Positions 1 through 12,869 are shown, counted from the first letter of the stretch. The stretch is 64,000 nucleotides of DNA from Membranipora membranacea (GCA_914767715.1 OU612070.1:6713501-6777500); one strand, 5' to 3'. Notes: a model not told the origin generated them from the sequence alone. Translations and numbers: made by a program.

Positions 1-995
1 AACAGCTTCCCAGTTTGAATAACGTATAACATTTTCCATGAACTATTGCTGTGAGGGTGCAACTCCGAATCGTGTCGATTCTAAAACTGGCTGAAACCGT
101 AAATATTATATTTGACATAATTTAAGAGCACGGATGGCAGCAAGTGTGAGTTTGCCGCATTTCATCATCACACATTCCGTTTCCTGTTTGATGATGTAAT
201 GCCACAAACTTGCTCATGCTGTTTGAGCACTTAGACTAATTTAAAGTCATGGAGTACTACATAACCTGCATGGGTTAGATGGTGAGATTTTAAATTTTGA
301 GGCTGTTAAGCTGGCATATTTAAAAGTGGGTAGAACCACAGGACAACACAATGCAATTTTATTGAAGGCATTCTCCAGATGAGGCAAAAACCGAATACAA
401 AACAATCTGGTGGGTGTTATGTACATGTACTGTTTTGAAATAAGTGATTTTATACAAATTCTCTTTTTTTTCCAAGTTTGACGATGTTCGAAGTATCCTC
501 ATCGATGGCCCAATCAATCGCATAGTTTGACCAAAGCTATGTGGCATAACTCATTGTCAAACATCCCTTTCTTAGATGAAGGAAAAAAAGTCCAACGGGC
601 AAGGTAAGCTTATTAGATGATTTAGTCACAATATAGCTGACGTACAATATTGTTATGTATATTTGAACGCAATATGGATATACAAGTATATTTAGATACA
701 ATATGGATATGTATATTTATTGCTGTAAAGTTATATGATCGACAACAAAACTAGATCAAAATGTAACGTAAATGCAATTCAGAACAAAATGTTTAAAAGG
801 AAACCCTTACAACGCCGAAAAATCTACACCAAAGTTGTGACATCCTCCGGTAAATTGAGTATATTACACAAACAGGATCAGACAACCATCGCCTAACTGA
901 TGTTACCAGCCTGAGATCTTCCATCCCACGGCGATTTAGCTCGATAACTTTGAGAGTAATATATATATATAATAATTTATTTTAATAATCTGCAC
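1..995. other. No gene recognised; AT-rich flank with a small hairpin
   Basis: No exon-like reading frame with splice sites is seen on either strand. Positions about 139-216 form an imperfect hairpin: 'catttcatcatca' and 'tgatgatgtaatg' lie in opposite orientation within longer partly matching arms. The rest is AT-rich and holds nothing else I recognise. Confidence 0.4.
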
Positions 996-1001
996 ATGAC
1001 C

Positions 1002-1195
1002 ATGTTTAGCTGGCCAATGTTTAGCTGGCCGATGTTTAGCTGGCCGATGTTTAGCTGGCCGATGTTTGGCTGGCCGATGTTTAGCTGGCCGATGTTTAGC
1101 TGGCCGATGTTTAGCTGGCCGATGCTTAGCTGGCCGATGTTAAGCTGGACGATGTTGAGCTGGCCGATGTTTAGCTGGCCGATGTTGAGCTGGCC
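1002..1195. repeat. 15-bp minisatellite, about 13 units
   Basis: A unit close to GATGTTTAGCTGGCC is repeated head to tail about thirteen times with a few substitutions (TTTGGC, GCTTAGC, GTTGAGC variants). Because the unit is a multiple of three it stays open on the plus strand and would encode a repeated MFSWP pentapeptide. There is no splice or domain context, so I read it as a non-coding minisatellite. Confidence 0.9.
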
Positions 1196-1211
1196 TTGTT
1201 TCTATGAGTAA

Positions 1212-2126
1212 TAGACATAGTTTAACTTTATCAGGCGATGTAGTGGCTGCAGGAGATTTACGTTTGAGAGCCAGAGCTACTCTCTTACTAGGGCTGATTA
1301 TATCCTCCTCCCTGTTAATATATAATATTTAATTTATATTACAATAAATTTTATAATACAATATATATATATAAATAATATGATATAGTATATATGATAC
1401 AACATAATATACAATGTATAAAAATTTACAATACATAAACATTATTTATATAGAAATAGAATAAGATGGCACTCGCTGATTGGTGCTTTGAAGGGGCCAC
1501 CATCCATCTAAGACAACAGCGATTTGATTGAGAAATAAAAGGTAGATTGTGCGACAAAACAATATGAAGAGGAGTTAAAAACTCTTCGACATTTGGAGTC
1601 AGAGATTAAGTCTACAAGTCTAAGTCATCGAATGCATTCACGGCCAGCTGTGTCAGGGCCATTTTGCATAAGAGAACATTGAGGACAGTTTTCACAGTTA
1701 AAGATAATTTACACATCTCAACGATATAATTTTATCTTAACACAAAATTCTGAAGCTAAAAGCTATTTCGCAGTCTCATGAGGGAAGGACGTTGAATAAG
1801 TGGATTGTACACTGTAGGACTCCCAACATTTAAAGTACGGCGTCACAAAAAATGAATTATAAACTTTTGCCTTGCATTGTGTCAGTAACTTCCAACTCTT
1901 TGATTAGTTTATATTTGTTTGTTCAATTTTAAAGCCCTCTCTCCAGAGATGTTTACATAAAATAAAAACTTTTACTGGGTGCATAAAATTGCTGTAAAGG
2001 GACCCCCTTGAATAAGGTAAAAGCAAAAAAAAATCAATACTGACTGACTAATGTAATTTGTGTTACACAGTATCGCTTGGCCTCGTTTATGTGTTCTACT
2101 ATGTGTTTATGTATTTTTCTACTCAC
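1212..2126. other. No gene recognised; possible downstream part of the PDS5-like locus
   Basis: Positions 1319-1450 are nearly pure A/T. If the PDS5-like gene continued past its exon at 2127-2254, its remaining charged C-terminal exons would lie here or beyond the window edge on the minus strand. I found no convincing acceptor plus open frame. Confidence 0.3.
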
Positions 2127-5100
2127 TCTGGGTTGATAAAGTCGTCACCACTTTTCTTATTATCTCCGACCTCGACAGCCGAGTCGGACTCTTTTTTAGC
2201 CTCCAGTTTAGGCTTTCCTCTGCTATCCACCGTCTTAAAGTCATTCCTGTTAGCCTGCAGTAAATTAGACACAACGATTCTTTTTAAGTTCACAAACCTC
2301 GCAAACCTCACGAAATTGAACATAGAAGTATGTAAGACCTTATGATCATCTATTTTTGTGTATAATATTGTTTTCACCATAGTGCAGAAAAGTTTTGACA
2401 AACAAGTTTAATAACTTTATAGACATGCAGCTCGTACCGCTAATACTACAGTCATGTATTTTGGTGACGAGTCTTATTTAGATAGTTTCAAACTATACAG
2501 AATCTGATGAGCACATATTCCTGAAACCTGCAAAAGTAGTTTTGAAAAGTTTTGAATAAGAACGAAAACGTTTCAATAACGTCAAGATAAAATAACTCTT
2601 CACTTTATCTAGACTCCCACCTGAGCTAGCCAAAAGTAAGTGCTAGCTTACATTAAGTCAGACTCAAACATACTGAACTAAACTCTAGCTAATAATTAGC
2701 TCCTATAGGTTTATGACATATCAATAAAAGACTCACCGATCCTCTGCTTGGGCTGTAGATCAGATCTCTGGGCAGGTAGACGTCTTTGTTAGAGTTACTC
2801 TTATCCAGTCCAGTAAACAGTTTTGCAGGAAGTAGGGGGGTACCACATGGTATAGCCTTAGAGTTAAATGGACATCTGCAAACAAAAACAATCACTAGCT
2901 ATCGCATGCTGTGATGAAAAGTAGCAGCAAGTATGACTGCATCAGAAAATCGGCATTGCGATTTTTTCAACGCAAAGTACAATCCACACAACAAAAATAA
3001 ACCAAATGACAATAAGTGAAACAAACGAACCTCTGCATGATGATCTGTATACCGAGATCACAGACAGCCAACATCTTACGATTAGTCACTTCGTTATCAG
3101 CGTCTTGGGCGTCTTTAGTCTGCTTGATGTACTCAAATATCTTGTTCTGGAAAGAGTAGAACGAGGCCTGATCCTTCATAAGGGGCTCCAACAGCAGCCA
3201 CAGGCACCTGTATAATATGGAGATGGTAGAGTGAAACAAGTGGTAAACACGTGGTAAAGCCAAGGAACTTCAAGGAAGTTGTTATGAAACACATTAAATG
3301 AAACAATGTTCGGTTAGTTAGTTTACATGCTCAAACTGTGCCTGACTTGCTGGTTATCATCTATGGCTAAACCAGCTGTGGTCCATACCAAACTGCCATT
3401 ACTAGCAACCCGGGCAGAGCTTGAGCTTTTGAACTTCTGTTTGGTTACACAAAGGCGGTCAGTGACAGGCAGCTACAAACTTTTATTACCCTTTACTGTT
3501 TGGATGCATGGAAAAAGCAAAATCCCATTACTGTTATTGGTCAGAGGGAACAGATTATTTGTTAAGTATAATATGATGAATTTAGATACGCTTAAGCTGA
3601 GGTCGGGAGCGTCTTCGTGAGACTTGAGCTCTGGATCATGAGCCAGCAGATGTACAGCGTATGGTATAACATAGTCAGGAAGCAGACTGAACAGCACTCG
3701 GTCTGATGAGCAGAAAGAAACGCAAAAAACATATTAGGTTACAAGAAACAACTATTCCTTCGAAGAGTGAAGTGAAGGCAGTAAGGAAAAGGGAAATAGT
3801 GAACTTTGGGGCAGCTTACATCTATTAAACCTCATATCTTGATAAAAACTTCCAATTTAGCTAGTAGAAATTTGGTATTAGCTAACATTAAAATAGCCCC
3901 TGTCTAGCTAATATTTACTTGACCAAGAAATTGTTCCATGACCTATATACTAAATCACTCAAAACAAGTAGATAACCTTAAAACACAATGCCTACATAGA
4001 AAAAAAGAAATCTGCCGATAGAAATTTTGAGAAGTTTAAATCGTAAATAGACTCTAGAAAATCCAAAGTTCCAACAATTTATAGATTTTCTCTTCAATGA
4101 CAGCAACTAATATTCAACACCTTCCGGTTTCATCCTGATTGTGTTAAATTCACATGGTTGAGTGGTTGGTGTGTTGGTGGCGGGATGTTTCCTCAGATAT
4201 CCTCATCTTTTCTGTATATTTAGCTCAATGTATTGTTTGACAGTAGACTTTCTACCCTTGACCCGATCGTTAGCCCACAGAGAGAATATAGCCATATAAT
4301 GTAGAGGTATCTTCATAGCCAGAAGGTATTTGTGTAGCTTCTGTGTGAATGATATCCTAACCTGCAGCACTGGGTCCTTAACAAGAGAGAGAAACCAGAA
4401 ATCAGACTGCAGCTGGAGAGGATAAATTTCCGGAATTTTAAAACTTTCTCAGAAGATTGAACAATCTAGAACATTTGAAAACTATCTTTATATCTCCCTT
4501 TCACATGTAACAAAACCTGTTTGGGATTCCACACATTCGGTTTTGATTCACTGCAAAGGCTTTGCTCTGGTACGATGCATTTTGTCGCTTAGTAGATCGA
4601 AAATGATTGTTCTTGAACTTGAGATTCAAAGTATGCCTACATTGTTGTAACCAAAAACATTGGATGTATATTAACAATCTCTGTTATCAGAGTAGATTGA
4701 TGAGTGGTGTTGCTCTATCATTCATTTCTATAAACTAAAGAGTTTCAATCTTCCACCTATGAGCAATATTTTTGGTATGACTTGATGCACAATTCAACTT
4801 ATTTTGCCTCTTTCTACCACTAAGTAGGTCACGAAGTTCTTTAGAATCCAGCAAGATGGTGAGGGATCACTAGTCTTTTCTATGACAATTACTGTTCAAG
4901 GATGGACAAATTACAATTTATACTCTGGTTTATTATTTTAGAGCGAGTTGGTAATATCAGGAATCGACAGCGGGCAGGGAAAAGCTGACTCCATCCAACC
5001 ACATATCAGCTCTGGTACTAAAGCTACAGTCACAAACTACTCACGTTGATGCTGAGGGCGAGATTTTGGAAGGTTTCATTAGTGACTATTTCAGCGTAAG

Positions 5101-8100
5101 CTCCGACGTGTACAATCTTCAGTATACATAGAGCAGCAGTCAGTCGGAGTCGGGCCATCTCTCCTCGACTAAAATGTACATTATATACATGATATACATA
5201 ATTTACATTATACACATGATATACATTTTTACATTATATACATGTTAAACATTATATACATGATATACATTACATACATTATTTACATTATATAGTATAT
5301 ATATATATAAATGAATCACATTATAAACATACATGCAATATCAACTACAGTCTGTTTGATCACCGTACTAGTTGTGGATGGAAGCTAGCCTTGTCAAGTG
5401 GACAATTTTTTGTTCTACTGGGTGGCCCTGCCCTATGAAGCATTGTGTCAGGAGTAAGTAATTAAGATTTCCACCTACACACAATGTCCTCATGTAATGA
5501 TGTAATAATTCTGAGCAAGCTTTACTGTTCTGACAGATGAGGGCGCCGGAGGGACACTACAAAGCGACAAAGATGGCCAAGCCATCCCCATCACTTTGAG
5601 TGTCATTTAATTCCTTGTTTATTCCTTCATTTATTCCTCTTGCTCCAGAGTGGTAGATACGCGTTGTAAATATAATAAGTAACTTACACTATTTGCTTGG
5701 CCTCAATGAGATGTCCACCAGTAGTAAGTACAGTGTTTAACATTCTCAGTGTAGATGTACAGTATTTCTCAGAGTTATCTGTACCTTGTATAGCGTGTAG
5801 CCATCTAGCCATTATCTTCATTGCCTGCATCTATTTATAGAAACCCAAGAACGTAGACACATGGAGCTGTAAACGGCTTTGTCATTCTCCAAGGATGTAT
5901 ACAGATCAAAAATTATTACAAAAGACAGAAAAAAACCTTCTGGCGGTAAAGTTAGCTTCAACCCTTCAACATATTAAATTTATTTTTATATAGTTTCAAT
6001 TTAAACTGTCCTATTTGATTCTGTATCCAATATTCTGCCACAGTCAGCAATATAAATATACGCTAAAAATATTTTTTTCCCAGTATATCAACAACTCATA
6101 AAAACCCAATGAAAATAAACAGAGTTTTATATATCATTGTCCCTACCATAGGGCAGCTCAAGCTTTGATTAGCAATATATAACAAAAGCCTACCAGAGTG
6201 ACATGATGTCACGAGAACAGGTATACACCCCAGGGTGCTGGGAGCTGGTACAACCAATCATGAAGTTAAAATAACATCCATGGACAATGTAATGAATTAT
6301 AGTAAAATTAAGCATAAAAGCATCTAGGTTTGGATAGAAGTACATCAAGTTGAGACATTGAGTTCAAAGGTTACTGTGCTTTACTGACCTTAGCCTGTGT
6401 TTCTCCAGTGACCATGTGATCGGGAGTCCAGAGTTCTGTGGCTCTTCTGCCGGCCCTAGCCACTCCCTAAATAAACAATCAATAAGTCAATGATTAACGG
6501 CTGCTCAACCAAATTATAGGTGAACGAATACATCTGCCTACATGTATTTTCTGTTATTATCTGTTTACACTATAGGCTTAATATAGTATAGAGTATATTT
6601 AGTCTCTGGTTTATACACTCAGAAGATCCAGTGCAAGGCTTTGCGGTTATATGTTAAATTATCTTATGATGCTACATCATAATGCTATCACATACATGGA
6701 AAGGTAACTCCGATGATTAAGCATCTGCCTGGAAACCCTGGCTATATAATATAATTTATAACAAGCTTTAATCTTGATAAAGGATTTAGGCAATATAGGC
6801 TATAGTAGAACTAAGTGGAGACACATACCTGATCCTGCATAAGGATCTGTTTGACGAGGATATTTTTAGGAGCTAACACAGCCATCTGTCCCATGGCTAC
6901 CAGAGATGTACAAAGGTTAGCTGACTCAAGGCTTAGATTCTCCTCACAAAACTGTAACACAAATTACAAAGTTAGGTATAAGAAGGTCTACCGTCTATAC
7001 CTGACAAAAGTGAGGGGGGACAACTAGCTGTAGAAAACAATGTCATGCGCGGTTTACCGTTTAACCATGGAACACTGGAAGTTAGTATCACAAAATGTAT
7101 CATATAACAGTGAAGCAAAACAAATATCAAGGACAAGTAGAAAACAATTCTATTATATTCAGGTAGGGTGGTACTATTACAAGATTGAATGCAAAATTAT
7201 TGCGCAACAATAATAAGTCACTGACATGTTCTTAGAACGATTCCAAAGTTTTTGCCAGATTCACCTGCACGTAGATCATAGAACATAAACACGGAGTATA
7301 ATAATTCTGGTTTTGTATTATTCCTAGCTTATCCAAACATAACAACATATTGATTTTGTTACCGTCAAGTTTGTAATCACAATGTTCCCATATGTCGATG
7401 TGACATCGATTTGAGGGCCAATCGATATACAAAGGAGGAGCATTTAGGTCAACTTCCGTTCGTATTGGCACGCATTTCCTCATTCGAATTGGGGAATGGG
7501 AACTAGGATCAGCGGCATAGATGAAAAGATAGCACCCTTAGTGACAAAGGGATGCTGGTATTAGAATTTCAATATCATTATCATAAGCAATTACCAGCAA
7601 AGTGTGAGCACTTAAACTACCTCCAAATCCCAAGTCTGACACACTAAGACTGTAGGAGACATTAATTCACGGCCCACATTACCACGTACACATATAAATA
7701 TACAACTCAGTCTGTCTGTAACTCACAGTGGCGATTTGGTCGAATAGCTCTTCTTTGTTATCAAACATATTAGCGAGGCACCTGACGGCGTGTTTAGCCT
7801 GCAGAGAAGTGCCAATCTTCACCATACTCTGTAGTGTCTGTAACAGGTGCTCACAGGTGTCCGGGAACTTCTCCTTCAGTGTACTGCCAGTGTTCATTAA
7901 AATCTACAATCACACAATCAATAGAATATTTAAACATTCTTACCAAAATCGACAACGCAGAAGTCTCTTTTTTATCTCAATTTGTTCCATCAGTTTGATT
8001 AAAAGGTTGATTAAAATCAGATGTCATATCACACGCCACATCCCGAAGCATGGGCGGCAAAATATTATTTTGCCCTAATGGCAAGGCCGCAATATCTGCG

Positions 8101-9483
8101 CCAGTTTTGCTCTCTGTTTGCAGGCAGGTCGGAGCACACCTGGGAGCCAACCTAGCGCCAGTAGTCGATAGACTGTAGTGGGATTCGAACCCACAACCTC
8201 TAACCAACTGAGCTACCTCCTACCTCAACCTAAAGTCTTATTTTAACGTGATATATCGCGTTTTCAGTTTCTCGGGAACTACTTGTCCCATCTCAAAAAT
8301 TCTTTCACTGACACGTTGCTAGTAGTCTGACTTATGTTTAATATCCCAAATTTTTTTAAACCCCATGTTTATACTTGATTAATTGTACATTAACTAAAAT
8401 ACATTGAAAACATATAGGCAGCAATGGGCAAAATGATGCAGTAAATTACGTTGTGCAAAAGCGTGATGAAATTCTGTGCAGTATTACATGCAAAGCACAT
8501 TGTGTACAACAATGGATCACCTTTTTGGGTGATTGTTTAGCATCGAGAGAGAAATGTTTATGCTCATAACTTCTCTACTATTGAATTTATCATCAAATGC
8601 CACGATCAAAACCTCGGAATCCTCTCTAGTGTAATGTAAGCTGGTGTGTATGACATGTTGTTTAACCTTTTTTCAGTTTTTTGGCTGTGCACTTGCATGT
8701 GCATGTTTTGGACCAAATAAATCTAGTTTAGGAACAAAAATCCAAATATGCCAAGATTTGAAGCCATAATCAATAATCGCTTCGATCAAAATCTAGACAA
8801 TCTCCTGCTGTTCATCATGCTGACAACAAATTTGACTGACATATTTCTGAATTTCTGATTTTTGGCTGGGAAATTTTGTCCAAAACTAGTGAAAATTTGG
8901 GTTATTATTTGTTACAGATGTGACAACCAGGATCTGTAATCTGGTAAGATTATTGATGGAAGTGACAGTACAAGACCAAAATGGTATAATAAATTGGAAA
9001 TTTTAGTTTCCGCATTATTGGGGTCACATTTAATGAAGGGTCAGAAATGGCCCTTTTACTATTGCAAAAATGAAGTTTAAGTCTCAAAGACAGGAGGCCT
9101 AAAAATATGAAGTTTCATTAAAATGTTGCTCCTCCAGTTAGTGCCATGCCTCCTCTATATGGTGAAAGCAAAAACTAATCAAATACCTCAATAGCATGGC
9201 ACAGAGGGCTCAATTTAAAAGGGGAACTTGGTCACTGCGTCTTGGCGTAAAATATTTGGGAGGTTTTAACTGTGAAAATAACTATTAGACATGATCCCCA
9301 ATACAATATAAAAAAGCTTTAAAAAGCGATATATCACGTTAAAGAGCATGCATCAGTAATCCCATAACAGAGAGATAGATAGATATACTCACAGACAGTG
9401 TCATTCTTGTGTTTTAGGAACTCAGTAAGATTATTGAAGGTGGCCTCAGAATCGAAAGCTTGTGGATACTCCGGTGCTATACA
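2127..9483 (-). CDS. PDS5: PDS5-like sister-chromatid cohesion protein, C-terminal half (one in-frame stop)
   Basis: PDS5 is a HEAT-repeat regulator that binds cohesin on chromatin and controls its loading, acetylation and release. Exons in transcription order: 9483-9393, 7903-7727, 6951-6829, 6466-6389, 5830-5688, 5168-5045, 4376-4154, 3702-3590, 3207-3031, 2875-2737, 2254-2127. Nearly all have canonical AG/GT borders, and the junctions from 7.9 kb to 4.2 kb and from 3.2 kb to 2.1 kb agree in phase. Diagnostic stretches resemble vertebrate PDS5A/B in order: EMARLRLTAAL, QKLHKYLLAMKIPLHYMAIF, LLPDYVIPYAVHLLAHDPE, CLWLLLEPLM and PAKLFTGLDK. The last exon seen is charged (KKESDSAVEVGDNKKSGDD), as in the PDS5 tail. 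Oddities: TGA at 4205-4203 replaces an Arg position; the 9393/7903 and 3590/3207 joins do not agree in phase, so a small exon may be missed; and the N-terminal half is absent up to 13 kb. It may be a partial or degenerate copy. Family identity is sure; functionality is not. Confidence 0.85.
5165..5310. repeat. AT-rich tandem repeat (TATACATGATATACATTATA type)
   Basis: Units around 'acattatatacatgatat' recur about six times with drift just upstream of the PDS5-like exon 5045-5168. It is an intronic microsatellite-like tract. Confidence 0.75.
8040..8226 (-). mobile_element. tRNA-derived SINE (head region)
   Basis: On the minus strand the 5' end carries a Pol III A box (TAGCTCAGTTGG) and, after a shortened anticodon arm, a B box (GGTTCGAATCC) in a tRNA-like context ending in CCCAC. 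The anticodon stem is deleted, so this is not a functional tRNA. A tRNA-unrelated body continues towards lower coordinates; its end is uncertain. It lies in a PDS5-like intron, 20 bp from the TTAA element at 8247. Confidence 0.6.
8247..9338. mobile_element. TTAA-flanked inverted-repeat element, non-autonomous (1.09 kb)
   Basis: The ends are perfect inverted repeats, CGTGATATATCGC on the left and GCGATATATCACG on the right, with four further T/A matches inside. Each end abuts TTAA (8243-8246 and 9339-9342), the target duplicated by piggyBac and Kolobok transposons. No transposase frame is seen inside, so it would be a MITE-like derivative. It sits wholly within the PDS5-like intron between exons 9393-9483 and 7727-7903. 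Superfamily is inferred from TTAA alone. Confidence 0.65.
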
Positions 9484-9588
9484 CTGTAAAGAGCAAAATC
9501 AGCACTTGATATTTTCTCTCAGTACTTGACTAATAATAATGGTAATAATAAATTATAACAACGATACTGGATCGTTTTCCGAGAGGAG

Positions 9589-9691
9589 ATGATGTTGACA
9601 TGAATTATTCAATTATAGTGTTTGAGGCTATTGTAATTAGCTTTTTAGGGAAGTTAGTGCCTCTTTTGCCTCCTCTAGAACTACAGGCCTG
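9589..9691 (+). mobile_element. Fragment (right part) of the CAGGGCC hAT-like MITE
   Basis: Matches the right half of the MITEs at 17206-17438 and 53323-53550, from the 'gacat(a/g)gattattcaattatagtg' region to the terminal 'ctacaggcctg'. The left half is missing here. Confidence 0.65.
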
Positions 9692-9759
9692 CGAGAGTTA
9701 TTGTTTGTATACCCGGCTCCATATACCAGTCTTCGAGGAGTGCCAAGTTCTCAAAAGCT

Positions 9760-10599
9760 CATGCCAAGGTTGTGAGACATTATAAAGCTAATAAAGTAGG
9801 ACAAAGTAGCAAAAAGTGTGCCATAAAATTTAAAATTATGCTTTGAAGACCAGCCAAGCACATTTTCTCTCCGCAAAACATCCACCAAACCTGTCATGAG
9901 TCGCTGCAGACTGGTTGGAAGATAGGCTTTATTGTGTAAGATGGATAAATTTTAACGCAACTCAAGCTCATTATTCATCTTAAATGATTTCCAGGTATTC
10001 ATAAATACTCATAGCAAGTAAGCTTTAGCAAGGATACATTTTGAGCATCTCAAGCCCATCTTAAATGACTTTCAAGCGCTCACAAATACTCATCTAATTA
10101 AATCGGTAATTTCCGAATTGAATTCTTTGATAAACTTGCATATATCAAAAACTTGTTTACGGAAAATTGACGCTGGGTAATCAATTGCTACTATTGCTAC
10201 AGGTCTTGGATATTTGAGGTGATGTAGTCTGTATAGCTCAAAGATTATAGATTGAGGCTACATATCAGAGTGATTACCTGGTAGGCAAATAGTTTTCCCA
10301 AACAGATTGTCTTTTTTAAGGGATGCATTCGAATTAGGTGAAATAATGACATCAGCCCTTGACATACTAACTCAAATTGGCAGTTGAATCATTTCAAATG
10401 ATATTCCAACATTTTTTAGCCTTTGATGATTGAGAATCTTTAATTGAGATCAACAGACATGCCTCTTGTTTACTCTATAGGAAGTGAAACTGACAAATCA
10501 GGTTCATGACCTCAGCTGAGGCAGAAAATGTGAGCAAGGATTCTTTGCCTATCAATTACTGCTATCAACAATGAGATGAAGAACAAGGCCGCTAAGAAA
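9760..10599. other. No gene recognised
   Basis: A roughly 50-bp motif around 'tcaagc(t/c)cat...ttaaatga(t/c)tt(c/t)ca' occurs twice (about 9962-10010 and 10050-10090), a small local duplication. Nothing else is recognised. Confidence 0.35.
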
Positions 10600-10650
10600 G
10601 AAATGGTAGGGGAGGCAAAATTCCGAGGCTAGTCAGAAGCATCAATATAG
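10600..10650 (+). mobile_element. Fragment (left part) of the CAGGGCC hAT-like MITE
   Basis: 'aaatggtaggggaggcaaa' followed by 'ccgaggc' and 'agcatca' matches the left end of the MITE copies at 17.2 and 53.3 kb. The outermost terminus is lost. Confidence 0.55.
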
Positions 10651-10660
10651 GAGGGTACCC

Positions 10661-10905
10661 GGCCATAATGCCATGGCCAAAATGCGATTGGGACAAAATG
10701 CCATTGCCATAATGCCATTGTCATAATGCCATGGCCATAATGCCATAGGTGAAAACACCACTGCACAATATACCAATGCCAAAATACCAGTTGTGCAAAA
10801 CGCCAGTTGTGTCAAAATACCAGTGGATATAAAGCCAGATTGGACATAATACCATGCGGGACAACATACCATATCCCAAAATACCATTGCCAAAATGCCA
10901 AAATA
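10661..10905. repeat. Degenerate short tandem repeat (CCATAATGCCATGG type)
   Basis: Variants of 'aaaatgccattgccataatg' repeat across about 245 bp with unit lengths of roughly 12-18 bp. It leaves open frames on the minus strand that I regard as repeat artefacts. Confidence 0.8.
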
Positions 10906-10975
10906 TATAACCAAAGGAGATCAAGCCACGTTGTACTTTTTTTTAGTCACATTACAGCTGTGGATTGCTCGATCA

Positions 10976-11035
10976 GAGTAGGGGGTGATTCAGTTGGTTA
11001 GAGCCATCTCTTTCACTGTTCAAGTCTCGAAGTTT
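10976..11035 (+). mobile_element. Second tRNA-like SINE head
   Basis: A-box-like GATTCAGTTGGTTAGAGCC is followed about 20 bp later by a B-box-like GTTCAAGTCTC. The spacing is too short for a tRNA gene, and the sequence differs from the SINE at 8.1 kb. The 3' extent cannot be set by eye. Confidence 0.4.
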
Positions 11036-11689
11036 CTACATTTGAATTTCTTTCTCTTGGGTTAGTTAGGCCCCATTGTACTGAAGTCTAGTGTGTGTTG
11101 CAGAAATTGCAGCCAAATATTGCGCCATCAAGTCGCCAACTCTGTGGGTTATGGCAAGTTAATTGACTCTCTAAATTTGACCAACTTTATGTCTTGGCTT
11201 GAAGGGTTTTGACTGGTCTTTTCTGATGCTTTTACCGGCGTCATGAAGGCTAGCATGATTGCACTCTGGCCCTACCTACACCCCCGGTATGAACCTTTTG
11301 AACAAGCCTATGCAATTTCTTAACAAGGACCTCTCTCCTCGCTTGTTATTGGTTTTCATAAATTCAAGTTTGTTGGATCAAGCGTTGTATTCATGGTTTG
11401 TTATCATATTGAAAATATTTTGAATTGAGTATGAAATTAATAAAAATTTCAAAACTTTATATTCAAAAAGCATTTGTAATGGCATGATTTTTAGTTTTTC
11501 AGAAATATGAGAACTGTGACCCCTGGTTTAATTCCCTTGATGTCACACAGAGTCCTATCTGGCTATCACTTGCGTGGCCCCAGAACTCTAATTCTAGATT
11601 CTGCTCAATGGCTGGACCGGGTGCTTGTATCATCATCAGGGTTAAATCTAATTCCTTTTTCAGGCTTCTAAAATGTTCATAGATAGTTA

Positions 11690-12860
11690 TGCTGTTCCTC
11701 TTTCTTCCAAAAAAGTTCCGGAATATGAGCTGTTAATCTTCTGGTTAAAAATGTTGTTCGGGGTCTCAAAAAGGTATTCTCATAGTTTATGACAAGACAG
11801 TTGGTGATACACCATTCATTTATCAGAGATAAATTGCTCTTCGTAATTTCAGTTTCAGTGCTAAAATTATTAGTATTGTCAGCAAAAAAATTTAATTTAG
11901 ATCAGGTGATACATTTAAAAGGTCAACATTATAAATCATAAATAGTGCTGGCCGAGAATCGAACCCTGGGGAGCACCGATCATGACAGGCAGTAAACCGA
12001 CTTAATTCATTTACCAATACAAACTGTTTTCTATTTAAAAGATAATTTTCTAACAGTCGCTATGAGGGGGATAATATCTGAAAAAAATATCTGTTTACTT
12101 ATTAGAACGCTGTGATTTATTGCATCAAAACCTTTTGAAAGATATAAAATCAAACCCAGGGTGATTCTTCCATCAATAAAATGGCCGCAAAGTTGTTCCA
12201 TTATAATATTGATTGTGTCAGTTGTACTGTGCCCATCTAATGCCAAATTTGTTACAATGATTTTTTAATTTCCTCTATGGTTTTTGAATGCTTTTTGCTT
12301 ATTTTGTGAAGTTTAGTACCCTCTTTGGTGAGTGTAAATAACTGCTTAGTCATCCAAGGTTTCTTGATAGTAGGACGTTGATGCTTTCTGGCACTAATTT
12401 TGTTGCTGGCATTATCAATGCATGAGCTTGGTTTTCAGTTGAAAGTTGGTGTCAGATATTTCTGTAACAATTTTGTTATTGTATAATTTCTTATAATAAC
12501 ACATTAATTTACTTTAGTTGAGTTCATCCGTAAGGAATTGTTGATCTGAAAGGTTTAAATCTAAGGTGCACATTTTTATGTTCGGATTTAATAATAGTAA
12601 TAGATAATATAAAATAATTATTTTGGTTTCACAAATTCTGGTTCGGGATCTAATAAGAATATAAAAATATTGGCTTCAACTCAACTTGCTTTAGTCTTTT
12701 GAAGCAAAGTTAAAATTTTTTTCTGGATTCAAATCAATGTTGATGTCACCAACAATAAGTCAGTTTGTGGGGAGCTAAATCCTCCAAAAAGCTGCCAAAG
12801 AGCCCAAGGGTGCCGGTAGACAGCAAGCACAGCGCACACATCTCGTCAAGACTCACCATC
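11690..12860 (-). mobile_element. Degenerate non-LTR retrotransposon (CR1/jockey-like endonuclease-RT)
   Basis: Fragments occur in the expected order on the minus strand but in shifting frames. These are an endonuclease piece (AVYRHP near 12820, then GDINIDLNP near 12750), the linker (KPWMTKQLF...LHKI near 12300), the RT finger/palm (GLILYLSKGFDAINHSVL, 12120-12080), the GAPQGSILG motif near 11970, and FADNTNNF, which stands for the (F/Y)ADD catalytic box, near 11890. Then comes a thumb-like NEWCITNCLVINYENTF. The second Asp of the catalytic pair is replaced by Asn. Frameshifts and stops show that it is dead. Clade assignment is by motif impression only. Confidence 0.8.
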
Positions 12861-12869
12861 TGCACGCGT

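Noticed and set aside
996-1211. Open frame encoding repeated MFSWP pentapeptides
   Set aside because: It is produced by a 15-bp minisatellite that is a multiple of three; no splice, promoter or domain context.
8165-8215. tRNA gene on the minus strand
   Set aside because: A and B boxes are present but the anticodon arm is deleted and no acceptor-stem pairing is visible; it is a SINE head.
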